Positions 20,223-30,840 of a stretch of 64,000 nucleotides of DNA are shown piece after piece. A program made the position numbers and the translations under genes. The notes beneath the pieces were generated by a model. That model was not told the DNA's origin and searched no databases. It saw only the letters and a program-made list of their open reading frames with translations. Within the stretch, counting starts at the first letter, position 1. Every line of letters starts with the position of its first letter. Source of the stretch: Saccharomycopsis malanga (lineage: Eukaryota; Ascomycota; Saccharomycetes; Ascoideales; Saccharomycopsidaceae); assembly GCA_004014935.1 (NCBI GenBank), contig CP025324.1, positions 1,240,001 through 1,304,000 on the forward strand, written 5' to 3'.

Positions 20223-21710
20223 ATGGATTTTTTTGCTCAAAAAGGGCACAAGAAGCAGGATTTCAAAAACTTGAATGCTATTAAACGATTAAAAGACCAG
20301 AATGAGAAGGAAAAACAGAGAAAACGGAAAAGGACCAATGTTTATAACTCAGTTGTATATGGTGGAAAACAGTCCAAAAGGACTTCGGAGATTATACCAA
20401 CTAAAGAACATAAAGAACCGAATGAGTATGAAAGCTTGAACAGTAAACTTGATTTCCAATATTTGTTGAATCAAGATGAGCTGCAAACCGACCACGGTCT
20501 CAATATTGATGCTTTAGAAGAATTTGGTGTTAAAGGACTCGATGATAAAGACGATGTGTTTGGTGACGTGAACAAGTTTCTCCAAGATGACAGTGCTAGC
20601 AATATCAAGAACAAAACTCTTATACAGAACGAATTGCAGCAAATCAATAAAAACATCGGAAACGAGTCTTTGGTCTCTAGTGACGACGAGGATCTTGATG
20701 ACTTGAGAACAACTAGAGAACAGAAGGATACCATTGAAACATTCCAAAAGTTTTTCGAAAACGACACGGACGACATTACAAAAACCTTGGAAAAATATCC
20801 CAATGACATGTATAAGAAATACCATAAGAAGTTCCCTACAATAATGAATCACGGAAAACTAATACAGCGAAGCTCCAATATAATCAAAACCCTCATACCC
20901 AAAATCATCGCCAAATCAGCCGATTCTGTATACTACAACAACGCCCTAGACATATACAGAAACTCGAACAAGCCAACCCTTTCTAGCAAGGACTTGTCCA
21001 CCTTGGACTGGGACAAGTTCTCTGCCGGTTATTTTGGCTCAGACGTCCAACAAACAGTGGCCAAGCAAATAGCTGCCATTTTCAAAGGATTCCACAAATA
21101 TCAAAAGTATACAGAATTCTTTAAAGTCCGCGACTTTTGGGGTGAAGACTTTTTCAATCTATATGTGTTGGCCCCCGAAATCACTGCCCATATGGCAAAA
21201 GAGGATTTCAAAATCCCTTTAAACGAGGCCTACACGGTACTCAAAGATACAATAGATTACGGACGGTTTGTAGTCGACAGAGGAAAACAAAAACAAATGT
21301 CAAAACCTGTCAACTCTAAAATTCTTGATAACATTTTTGATGACAGTGAAGGTGACGAAACAATTCAAAAGAAGAGTGAAAATTATCATAAAGATATCAT
21401 GTCTTTTTTTTCAGATGACGACAATGGAGAACCAGATTCGAAATTTGAAAATAGAAATGAAGACCAAGATTTGAAGAAAGCTACCAAAAAGACAAACATT
21501 TTGTCATTTACAAACTCTCAAAAGAGCACTGTTGCAAACCTTTCAAAAAATGAAAAAAATAAAACCTCTTTATCAAAACTTTTAGAATCCGATACTAGTG
21601 AGGATCAGGTAGAGTCTGATGGTGATGATGAACAGACTCTTGCAAATGCAAAGAAAAGTTTTCTAACTCAAAGTAATGAGAAAATAGATAGTGATGACGA
21701 GATTTTTTAA
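20223..21710 (+). CDS. RTC4: Rtc4-like protein
   Basis: 495 residues from the ATG at 20223 (MDFFAQKGHKKQDF); the open frame extends seven codons upstream from a TTG. The RTC4-like domain is at about 275-365: WDKFSAGYFGSDVQQTVAKQ, then LYVLAPEITAHMAKEDFKI and VLKDTIDYG, matching the GYYG...VLVPE...LI.ED...ES...G pattern of the family. N-terminus is Lys-rich with an NLS-like RKRKR; the C-terminus is acidic and ends IDSDDEIF. Rtc4 is known from a telomere-capping suppressor screen in yeast; its biochemical role is unclear. Gene order beside TEX1 supports the call. Confidence 0.85.
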   Translation: MDFFAQKGHKKQDFKNLNAIKRLKDQNEKEKQRKRKRTNVYNSVVYGGKQSKRTSEIIPTKEHKEPNEYESLNSKLDFQYLLNQDELQTDHGLNIDALEEFGVKGLDDKDDVFGDVNKFLQDDSASNIKNKTLIQNELQQINKNIGNESLVSSDDEDLDDLRTTREQKDTIETFQKFFENDTDDITKTLEKYPNDMYKKYHKKFPTIMNHGKLIQRSSNIIKTLIPKIIAKSADSVYYNNALDIYRNSNKPTLSSKDLSTLDWDKFSAGYFGSDVQQTVAKQIAAIFKGFHKYQKYTEFFKVRDFWGEDFFNLYVLAPEITAHMAKEDFKIPLNEAYTVLKDTIDYGRFVVDRGKQKQMSKPVNSKILDNIFDDSEGDETIQKKSENYHKDIMSFFSDDDNGEPDSKFENRNEDQDLKKATKKTNILSFTNSQKSTVANLSKNEKNKTSLSKLLESDTSEDQVESDGDDEQTLANAKKSFLTQSNEKIDSDDEIF

Positions 21711-22134
21711 TGCTTGTTGTTTTTAGTAATATCAATGATAAAAGCTCGGTATTGAAGAGATTATTCCTTGATTGATATCTGTCAAAGATACTTTTTACAA
21801 AACCGAAAACAACCAGCGAAAAACTGCTTGGAACAGAACCAGTAGTTTACAAGTATGTGTTGGAAATTTCTACAAAACACGTATATATAGTAAATTTATG
21901 AGTATGTATTTTGCAAAATTGGTAGCAAACAGCTATAAAGTGTTGTTAGTAAGCTAATAAAGCGTAATTTGTAAGAATTAGAAACAGAGATGAATCTTTT
22001 TTTTACTAGATAAGAACGGTAATTTTTTCAATAAATAAGAGTGATCAATTTTTAAATAGATAAAAGACCTAATAGACAGGGTTCATTTTCTCATACGAAC
22101 ACTATTTACTCGCTGCTTTTTACGATGCTGAACA

Positions 22135-22376
22135 TGAATTCACAGGCAAGTGCAACTGCCTAAGAACGACCTAGACAAAAGTCTAGTCTGCCTATTGGGT
22201 GAGAAGATAACGATATATACGATTATGATCAGATTATGATTGACAGGACGTTATTGGGCTTTCCCCTTTGGGCTTTACCAAGTCCCTTAGGCATAGCGAG
22301 TATATACGAAACTGATATATATACTGGGTTTGAAATATAAGATATTATTATTATTATTATATTATTATTATTATAG
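22135..22376 (+). repeat. Family A SINE-like element, diverged head, good 3' end
   Basis: The 3' domain is clear: GGGCTTTACCAAGTCCCTTA, GCGAGTATATACGAAACTGA, ACTGGGTTTGAAATATAAG, then about ten ATT units. The 5' part (CAAGTGCAACTGCCTAAG...GTGAGAAGATAACG) does not show a clean box A. It sits in the RTC4-MRPL17 interval (21711-22949), where nothing else was recognised. A TTATTATTATAT break inside the tail shows tail instability. Confidence 0.7.
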
Positions 22377-22949
22377 CTATGATGTGTTTCCAGTCAATAA
22401 TGAAGGTGCAATTATAATAAAAACGTCTCTATGTGTCTAGATCAGGACAACCTTCAATTGGACTCTTATATTTAGCCGTTCTTCATGGAAAGTGCACTTC
22501 TATGTACTACCTTTTAGAATACAAAGCTCTGTATGACATGGCAAAATATACAATTCATAAAGATATAAATATAAACACATAGGTAGCTACAAAAACAGTA
22601 ATAATCTTTAGCATCTGCCAATGGTTCGTTTATGTCAACTAAAAACGGTTTGGCATGATTAGAGATTACTATGGATGTAAGAGATAAGAGTTTTACAATC
22701 ATGTGGTTTTATAATGGTCATTCTCAATATAAACCTAACAACTAGTAGCCTCTAAAATCAGTATTAATCTTTATTCCCAAAGGCGATGGGAAATCTACAA
22801 AAAAGTCAAGTATCATTTATCATTCAAAATTGGTATGTACAAATGGAAAGAAATCAAACAGGAAATATAAACGATGGGGTCTACAAGAAGACACGATGGA
22901 TATGCAAACAGAGTTTTGGTTTTACATGGTTAATTGACAAATGAACAAC

Positions 22950-23885
22950 TCAATATTCCGACAACAAGTATTGGATTTGTTTATGATACTCGTCTGTCAA
23001 GTATTGCTTCAATTCGTCGTTGGTGAGCCACAAATGATCTTTATAGAGCGATTCTTCTGATAGTTGGAAGTCGCCTGCCAAAATGTGGGACTTGATGATA
23101 TATTCTTTGGATTGTACATTAGTATTGGTTTCCACCAATTGGTTCTGGCTATTATATTTGAGAACATGGATTGGTTTGTTGGTAACCACAAATAGATTGA
23201 GATCTTTAGCATTGATATTCTGTATAGCTTGCTGGGCATGTTGATGTAATGGTGTTTTGGCAAGTTGGCTAGTATATTTGAAACTAGGCAATTTCCATTC
23301 CCCGGTAGACTTTTCTTGAACAACAAGATATAAAGTTTTGTCCAATGCCCTTTCCAAACTCTTCAAATCATTGTCTTTATCGGCTTGAGTGATTCTGGAG
23401 TTCGGTTGGATTGGTCTGGAAATATCATCATTGTTTCCACTATTCTTATTGGCAAGTTTTTCCATTTCGGTCTGCTCTTCCTGCAAATTGATCACCTGTT
23501 TCTGACGTCTTTCACGGTTGTGCTTTATGTCTGGCACACCTTTTGCATAGAAAACGTTTGGCTGCTTACTAAGAGGCCATTTTTGTTTATCAAGAAACTT
23601 TTTTTCTGCTAATGACGACTTTTTGAAATAATAATAATACGGAAATGTCCACATCAATCGACGTTGCAACTCGTCTTGATAATGATAATATAGAGCTTCA
23701 AACTTGCTTAACGTAGGAGTCACCAAAGGTATTCTCGACAAAAACAAACTTGACGAAATGGACTCTATTGGAAACATTTCAGCCTTATTTATCTTGATTT
23801 CTTGCTCATTAGAGGCCTTTGCAAGCGCCCGAAAAGCACTGCTAGAAAACCCCCTACTAGAAACCTTTAATCCACTTCTTATCAT
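22950..23885 (-). CDS. MRPL17: mitochondrial ribosomal protein mL46
   Basis: 311 residues starting MIRSGLKVSSRGFSSSAFRA, a Ser/Arg/Ala-rich mitochondrial presequence; the open frame begins five codons earlier at a TTG, so the ATG at 23885 was chosen. The Nudix-like mL46 fold is represented by LERALDKTLYLVVQEKSTGEWKLP and KSHILAGDFQL...DHLWLTNDELKQYL near the C-terminus. Component of the mitochondrial large subunit. In S. cerevisiae MRPL17 (YNL252C) is next to TEX1 and NRD1, as here. Confidence 0.9.
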   Translation of the reverse strand: MIRSGLKVSSRGFSSSAFRALAKASNEQEIKINKAEMFPIESISSSLFLSRIPLVTPTLSKFEALYYHYQDELQRRLMWTFPYYYYFKKSSLAEKKFLDKQKWPLSKQPNVFYAKGVPDIKHNRERRQKQVINLQEEQTEMEKLANKNSGNNDDISRPIQPNSRITQADKDNDLKSLERALDKTLYLVVQEKSTGEWKLPSFKYTSQLAKTPLHQHAQQAIQNINAKDLNLFVVTNKPIHVLKYNSQNQLVETNTNVQSKEYIIKSHILAGDFQLSEESLYKDHLWLTNDELKQYLTDEYHKQIQYLLSEY

Positions 23886-24067
23886 CACAAATTCTGGCAA
23901 TATTGATTACAAATTGTATATTTCTTCTTCAATTACAGATTTTGTTAGCTCATTTCGTTGATTTAGGTTAGTGAAAAATTTCAAAAAAAAAAAAATGATT
24001 CAAAAACGGAAATTACCCGGGTTGGACAATAGGGTGTTAAATGGGGGTTTCATTGGGGCGGTTTATA

Positions 24068-25513
24068 AACTATAATAATGTACGTGATGATGATAATATA
24101 GTAATATGGTTTCATTTATTTAGTCTTATCGGCTAGACTTATTTGTCGAAACTTGAGCCGTTGACATTTCCTATTTTTTCGTTATTTTTTCGAGTCTACA
24201 CAGTTGTTTAAAACATTCGATTACCCCTTTTAGGAATCTCACTGCTTTAAGTACTATTTAAGACTCTATTTTTTCCTAGACTTCTTATATCCTTTTATAT
24301 AGTCAGCTATTGTATTACCCTTTCTCCGTTCAATACAAATACATATTAATAATACAAAAAATAAACCATTTGAAACTTTGACTTGAATAGGAATAAAGAT
24401 TTTTATAAAACGGACTTCCCTGGAACGAGGTATAAAGCTTGGAAATAATCACATTTCGCTTCTTCGAGCCCCACAAAAAATTCAATGTATAGTAGAAGTT
24501 AAAATGTGCTCTTTTAACAATATATAATGATTTTTGTTGAGTATAAGCTCCTCTGAGAACCAATAATAAGCCATACCTTTTTTAGCTCTTGCGATACGTG
24601 TTTATTTAAAATAAACCCTTATTCAATTCTTGAAGGAAGCATAAATAAAACTAGAAGCAATAAAAAACTATACGATACCGTTAAGAATTGAATAAAGTCT
24701 TTCTGAGGGGTGAAAATAACAATTTCTCTCAAATTACGTGTTATTTTCAACAAATTAATACTTTCTCACTATTAACTAATTTATAAAAGCTAAATCTCAC
24801 AACAAAGTACATGGTTTAAGACTCTAGAGTTTAGAGCGTATATTCATTATTTCTGTATTGTTTGGTCTCCTATAAAGACTCTACAATATGACTTGAAAGA
24901 ATCAACTTTTTGTCAAAATTGAGAAATTTCCGTTATATCAAATATTTATTCGCAAATCAAATATTTTTTGTTATACACAGTACTATAGTATAGCGAAAAA
25001 TTTGAAATATCAGTTTATTAATTTTTAAATCGAAATAACCTGGATAACATAGAATTAGCCCAATAAAACATTTGATAATTACGCTAAAACTTCAGGAGCG
25101 CGAATCGAGTCCCAAAAACCCAAGTGAGGAACGCCACACTTGTTTTTCGTCGCATATGGTGGCCCATGATGGCTCAATCAACTTGGCCACTGGGAAATAG
25201 TAAGGCATATAGGCAAATTTTTGCTAAAAAGAGAGAATATCTTTACTTTCCGAGAGCACATTTTGGCAAATAATATGCACGATTTTTGTTTAGTTTTTGA
25301 ACAGAAATAAAATGGTTATTAGGAAATCTATGGGAGATACTACGGCCTAAATTGGTTTGTCTACGAGATCAGTATTGTTGTGGGTAATCTTTTCACCCTT
25401 GAGCATATTAGTGTTTTCTCTTTTTTTCAAGAGTATAATCTGCTACATTGTCCTGCCAGGACATTTTCTCTTTTCTAAGAACACCAACCACTGGGCCGGA
25501 TGGCCCAGTGGCT
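24068..25513 (-). repeat. Family B composite SINE-like element, full length (about 1.45 kb)
   Basis: Best complete copy, on the minus strand. The 5' end has a palindromic head with 10-bp arms CCACTGGGCC and GGCCCAGTGG around a 4-nt loop, GTTGGTGTTCTTAGAAAAGAG, a second AAAGAG unit and GCTCAAGGGTGAAAAG. Then come ACTGATCTCGTAGAC, the block TTACTATTTCCCAG, and an internal tRNA-like domain (25190-25097: TGGCCAAGTTGATTGAGCCA...GTGTGGCGTTCC...GGACTCGATTCGCGC). The AT-rich body is followed by a 3' segment also found at 7078-7311 and an ATT/ATC-rich end. It is inserted just past the ORC5 stop codon, in the ORC5 orientation. No coding capacity. Confidence 0.8.
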
Positions 25514-25538
25514 TACAATTCTTTCTATAATACATTTA

Positions 25539-27047
25539 TTAATCAATCAAATATTCGTTTATGTTAAAATCGAGGTCTTGGGAGATTTTTGCAACAAAGT
25601 CATGACTAAAATTTATTTTAAATTTGAGTTTTGGGTTCAACAAGTCCGAGTTTGGGTTTGTAGTGTAGCCCAAAGTTTTAAGTATCAAGTTCAAGGAGAC
25701 CAAGTTTGAAAACTGTGTGTAAAAGTCCAAGTTCAAAATAGCATTGGTATCATTGTAGCTCCGGATGCTGGCTGAAGGTGTGAAGAAGCTGCTGTCTAAA
25801 AGCAATGGTCCTTTAGAGTTCAATAGGCCATTTTCAGAGCCACTGATATTGCTATAGATGGTATGCAATATAGCCAACATACGTTCCAATTCAAATGCGT
25901 TAGGGTTGAGAAGCCTGGAGTTTATCAATTTTTTGTTTTTAATGGATGACTGAAGACGTTTCATATAGAGCTTACGGGTGCTGATTGACTTTAATTTGGA
26001 GAATACAACAAAGTCGTGTTTTGGGCTGACGAAAGACGCCAAATAGGCAGAGCATAGAATGAGTTTAGAGAAAAGAGGAAGATCCATATGGTTGTTAGAG
26101 ACTGTCGTAGGTTTGTAGCTGTTTTCCATATTGTCGCCGTAGACAAACAGGTCTTTTGTCATAAGTTCACTTCTGAATAAATGCTGGTTTTCTTTATAAA
26201 GTTTGAGAAAGTCATTGTAAGAGTGCGATTTGTCAATAAAGATTTTCCTGGTGAAAACAGGCCATATTCTGGTAAGACATTCTACAAGAAGAGAAATATT
26301 GGCACCAGTGAAAGAATAGAAAGAGTCCATCACCAATTTAACGTAGTCTTGCCAGAACTTTTGCTGTGCTTTTGACAATTCACCAGCATCTTCTGAAAAC
26401 CTACAATGGGTGCGGACCAAGTACTGGGACGTGAGAGAATCAGTCAAAATACGAAACACCTCGTCCTGTTTGTAGCTCTGGAAAAACACTGTGGGCAACG
26501 ACTGTATGGTGAGCTCGCTTAAGCCATGATCATACAGCAAGTTGAAGGTATCCAACATGTATACGAATGTGAAATGTCTATTTACAAGACTCAGAACTTC
26601 TTGTATCTTGTTGAGTCCTACGATCAAGTGAAATAAGTTCCCAAAGTCAGCTAGACAATTGAGGTTTTCAAGAACTAAATAAATAAAGCTGTCTTTCATG
26701 TACTTTTGGACAACTTCTTCCAATTTTATCATGAACTTGTTAGCATTATCACAGTATATATTCTCCACCTTACTTTCCAGCGGCATCACCTGCGAATAAA
26801 CCGCACCCAATGTCTTGCTGAAAAAGTTTCTTGTCGATATAAAAGCAGAACAATCAACATATACCACGCGAGATCCATTAGACAACTTATTAATAGTAAA
26901 ATAGTTCTTTAGAACAAACAGCTTTCCGGAATTCACACCATGCAAAATCAACGACTTCAAAAACCACCCAGTCGATATAAAAGAATCCAAAACATCTATC
27001 TGCACATCCCTAGCCGGTACTAACCGCTTCAACTGCTCTTGGCCCAT
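25539..27047 (-). CDS. ORC5: origin recognition complex subunit 5
   Basis: 502 residues from ATG at 27047 (MGQEQLKRLVPARDVQ). Orc5 is an AAA+ like subunit of ORC that marks replication origins and loads MCM. Diagnostic matches to yeast Orc5 are CSAYLASFVSPKHDFVVFSK and RLLNPNAFELERMLAILHTI, with the winged-helix end ISQDLDFNINEYLID. The P-loop at about residue 37-45 is LHGVNSGK followed by a CTG codon (26919-26921). With CUG read as Ser this gives SGKS, a proper Walker A end; with Leu the nucleotide-binding hydroxyl would be lost. The residue after GK is Thr in S. cerevisiae. Divergent from NRD1. In the YNL261W-YNL251C synteny block. Confidence 0.95.
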   Translation of the reverse strand: MGQEQLKRLVPARDVQIDVLDSFISTGWFLKSLILHGVNSGKLFVLKNYFTINKLSNGSRVVYVDCSAFISTRNFFSKTLGAVYSQVMPLESKVENIYCDNANKFMIKLEEVVQKYMKDSFIYLVLENLNCLADFGNLFHLIVGLNKIQEVLSLVNRHFTFVYMLDTFNLLYDHGLSELTIQSLPTVFFQSYKQDEVFRILTDSLTSQYLVRTHCRFSEDAGELSKAQQKFWQDYVKLVMDSFYSFTGANISLLVECLTRIWPVFTRKIFIDKSHSYNDFLKLYKENQHLFRSELMTKDLFVYGDNMENSYKPTTVSNNHMDLPLFSKLILCSAYLASFVSPKHDFVVFSKLKSISTRKLYMKRLQSSIKNKKLINSRLLNPNAFELERMLAILHTIYSNISGSENGLLNSKGPLLLDSSFFTPSASIRSYNDTNAILNLDFYTQFSNLVSLNLILKTLGYTTNPNSDLLNPKLKFKINFSHDFVAKISQDLDFNINEYLID

Positions 27048-27517
27048 TATATTGTACAATTACTTGGTTCTCCTCATAACATTTGCTAGTATAAACTTGC
27101 TCCACCCCACCCCCACTTGTCCAGTTATACCCTCCTCTCTCACTAACTTGCAGATATTTAAACATATTGGGTGTGACCCGGCCATACCAGAAGCCCTGCC
27201 CGTGGAGTATAAAAGGGGGCGGAAATTTCCTTATTTTACCAAAAATTTTTTTCTTGTCTTGACGAGTAAATTGTATATTAACGAAGTTGCTCTATTCCTG
27301 TTTTCATTTCCAACCAATATTTGTTTAAGATTGCCGTTTTTCACATAAGTAACTGTATCTTGTATTTTCAAACAATAGGTGGCAATATACATTAGCAGGA
27401 TTCCATAGCGTGAGAGCCGTTTTTATTTACTGTACAAATTAGTGGGTTGTATTTAAGCATTAATCAAGTAATATAAACAAGTAAAAGTTGAGGGACAAGA
27501 AAGAAAATTAAGCGAAT
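27048..27517. promoter_or_regulatory. divergent promoter ORC5/NRD1
   Basis: 470 bp between the ORC5 and NRD1 starts. A TATA-like GTATAAAAGG at 27207-27216 lies about 300 bp before the NRD1 ATG, within a GC-rich patch (GACCCGGCCATACC, AAGGGGGCGG). No other motif is claimed. Confidence 0.5.
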
Positions 27518-29665
27518 ATGTCAGTACTGGAAGCGTTTGACCAAATCTTGAATGAGATTGGCAACTTGAAAGCACCAGGTGTATCTGGTTCTCGTATCAA
27601 AAAATTGACTGAGATTGCCATTCAGAACATTAGTGTATGTATTAGAAATTGTATGAATAACGAATGTGTGGATACTAACCAATGGTCTTTCACATTGGTT
27701 CGTTGTCTTGCTTGTTCTGCCCACACTGTTGGTAGGCAAAGCACTTCAAACTGATGAGTGACTGTAATATAGATTGAATCGGAACTAGTCGGTAAAATTG
27801 TGAATTTCTGTAATAGCATCCCGGCTTCCCACAAATTAGGTGGTCTTTATATCATTGATTCTGTTTCCAGAGGGTTCCAGAGCGAGGCGCGTAAGGTAGA
27901 CAACCAACGTATTAACTATGACAATTTGGAAGCCATGTCGATCAAGGAGGGCTCGTATTTGTCAGGTCTTTTGAGTTTGAATAACAGTATCGAACATGTG
28001 TTGGATACTTGTTTGAGCTCGGTTGAAGACAACAGCCAAAAGGAGAAAATCCGTAAGTTAGTAGAAATCTGGGCCAAAGCCGGCACCTTTGATAAGAAGG
28101 CTTTGCAAGCCATTCGTAATAAGTATTTTGCTGACAGTTTTGTCAGTTCTTCCTCTGCTTCTTTCTCTGGTGGTTCATCTGCTTTGGCTGCTGCTGCTCC
28201 TTCGTCTGCTCCAGCTAACAACGATGCTTCTTCGATTTTAAAGTCGTTGGCGTCGTTAGCAGGCCCTGCTCCAGCAGCCAATGATTCTAATCTGCATCAT
28301 GGACTGCCTCCAGCACCGTCTGTCCCTCAAGGCGGTGCTGGTGCTGGGGGAATGCCTTTTTCCTTGCCCAACTTGAACAATGGACAAGCAACGCCAGATC
28401 CTAATGCGATTTTCCAGATGTTGCAGCAAATGCAAAAAGCAAACCAGAACCAGAACCAGAACCAGAGCCAGGATTATCAACAGTCGTATTCTCAAGGCGA
28501 CCACAACTACCGTGGAAGCAGAGACAACTACAACCAGTATGACAATGGGTATTCGCAAGGCGGCTACGATAATGGCTATGATAACGGCTATGGCGGCTAT
28601 GACAACGGTCGTGGCCGTTATAATAACCTGTACTCCCAACAGGACATGTATAATCAGTACAATCGCCGGGGAAGACGCGGAGGAAGAAACAGTAGATCGA
28701 GATCTCCTGGTAGAAACTATGGTAATTACGGAGAAAGAGATTACTATGATAGAAGACACAGCAATAACAGACAGCAGAAAGTCAACACTGCTGAGTCTGC
28801 ATTGCTTAATCCTGGCGAGAAAAACACCCCGGGAACCCCTCATTTTAGAGTCAAAAACGTGTCCCATGACAACAACTTGCCTGCGGGCTCCATCAAGGTC
28901 CTCAGTAGAACTTTGTTTATCGGTGGAATCACCAACAACATGGACGAGCTTGGCTTGGCCTCCATCTTGAGACCATTCGCTGAAGTGCAGAGTGTCATTT
29001 TGAACGTCCCTAAGAAACACGCCTTTGTCAAAGTGTATTCTCGTGATGAAGCTGTAAATGTCATTTCGTCGTTCAACAAAGACGGCCAGTACAACTTGCG
29101 CTTGAGATGGGGCGTTGGTTTTGGTCCAAGAGACTGCTGCGACTATCAACACGGTATCAGCATCATTCCAATTGCTCGTTTGACCGAGGCTGACAAAAGA
29201 TGGATTGTCAGTGCCGAATGGGGTGGAACTGGCGGTGCTCCATTATCTCCAGGCTTAGTCATTGATGAACCAGACATTGAGATTGGTAAAGGTGTTTCTT
29301 CTAAAGCCATTTCCAAGAAAATGCCCACCGATGGTTCGAGAAACGGTCCAAAATCCACCAAACCGGGTGAACCAGATGACATTTACACTGATCCTTTGAG
29401 TCAACCCCAATCTGCAATCCCTACAATGAGTAAAGAGGCTAACCCATTGGCTAACCTTTTCGCTGCAAGCAATAGTAATTCCATTCCTCATGGCCAATCA
29501 CCTGCCAACAATAATGCTAACAGCAACTCTCCTCCTCCTGCTAACAGTGCCGCAGCTGTTGCTGCTTTATTGGGTTCCATTCCTGGCTTGTCCAACAACC
29601 CTGGTTTGAGTGCCTTGTTGCAACAAAGTGCTAACAATAATAATAACGGCAACAACAATAATTGA
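27518..29665 (+). CDS. NRD1: Nrd1 RNA-binding termination factor, one intron
   Basis: Coding sequence join(27518..27634,27773..29665), 669 residues. The 138-nt intron has GTATGT and a TAG acceptor; TACTAAC occurs at about 27673, unusually far (about 95 nt) from the acceptor, with weaker CTGAT nearer. Splicing joins GSRIKKLTEIAIQNIS to IESELVGKIV, matching the Nrd1 CID (KLTTYALDHIDIESKI). Domains: Pol II CTD-interacting domain (1-150), an Ala/Pro then Gln/Asn/Gly/Tyr-rich section, an RGRRGGRNSRSRSPGR element, and the split RRM (about 395-520: RTLFIGGITNNMDELGL, HAFVKVYSR, GFGPRDCCDYQHG). Nrd1-Nab3-Sen1 terminates snoRNA and cryptic transcripts; yeast NRD1 is autoregulated by attenuation. Confidence 0.96.
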
Positions 29666-29682
29666 GTTTTCTTTTGTCTTAT

Positions 29683-29790
29683 GACCTTCTTTTTTTTTCT
29701 TCTATTCTTTTTTTTCTATTCTTTTTTTTCTTCTATTCTTTTTTTTCTTCTATTCTTTTTTTCCTTCTATTCTTTTTTTCTTATCCATGT
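29683..29790. repeat. pyrimidine tandem repeat after NRD1
   Basis: About six imperfect units of CTTCTATTCTTTTTTTT begin some 20 nt after the NRD1 stop codon. It would lie in the 3' UTR or terminator. The remaining sequence up to 30840 showed nothing recognisable. Confidence 0.75.
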
Positions 29791-30840
29791 CCTTTTATAT
29801 TTTTTGTTACCAAAATACTTCAAAATCATTTAGCTTATATGTATTATTGGTCCTTTAGTATGCCCAGATTAAACCTTATATGTTTTGTAGTGAAAAATCT
29901 GTTAAGTAATGTTAGTTTATGCCAAATTATGTGTTGATATGTTATAATGTGCTGAAATAATTCAACATTATATGCGACTCTCATAATACTGTTGCATATT
30001 TCAGCATATTTCAGAATTTGATTGCGAAGAATATGCCCAACTCCTAAATAATCAGTATATGTGTATCTATACCAGTAGCCATAGAGATTTTTAGCTCCAA
30101 AGCAAAAAACAACTTTTACCCGACAACCAAAATCTCAGAGAGATTTAGGCTGGCCTGATAGTTGAGTATAGACGTTACAATATTGTTTTATTCGCGTTTT
30201 GAATTCTCAGTTATTGAACTGCTGTATTGTAGACTTTGTATATAAAGATTCGTCTTTACCTAATGTACAGTAAAATGTAGGATAAGTGAATATTTTGAAC
30301 CATTGGCTAAATAAGCATATCATTCGCTGTTTTAAACTTGCTTGTTGCGCAAAATACCAAATGATATGCTTTTCATGACTTATGGATAATTTCAAATCGA
30401 AAAAATGAAAGGAAATGGAAAGGAGAAATGCAAAAAAACATATTTCACTATACGGAACAAAATACTGCGCTACAACCATACTAATGACGACAACAAGCAA
30501 GTTAATGATTAGATCATCTAGACAATTATAAACGTAGCAAGTAATTTTTGATAAAAAAACAAATAAAAATGTAAGAGGATTATGTAGGAATGTAAAAGAG
30601 AAACAGACGAATGTTCAGAAGCAGCAATAGCAAACTGAGTGGGTAAAAACCATAGACAACTGAGAAAAATGACAAACATTCGATATAATATAGATGAGTT
30701 TTAACAGATGACACGAGGGAAAGGAATGAAGAAAATATAGTATAAGATAAAACAAAAATACTTTGGAATGATTTTTGAGGATCCTAATCATAATTGTAAT
30801 AGCAATGCAAATAGTAGCGAGAGAAGCTTAGAAAATCTTT
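29791..30840. other. intergenic, no feature recognised
   Basis: Roughly 1 kb between the 3' ends of NRD1 and the RFX gene, which converge. AT-rich, no repeat or gene identified. Confidence 0.5.

Noticed and set aside
28256-29152. 298-codon minus-strand frame opposite NRD1
   Set aside because: It mirrors the NRD1 RRM and Gly/Tyr/Asn-rich region, for which the plus strand gives a clear Nrd1 match.
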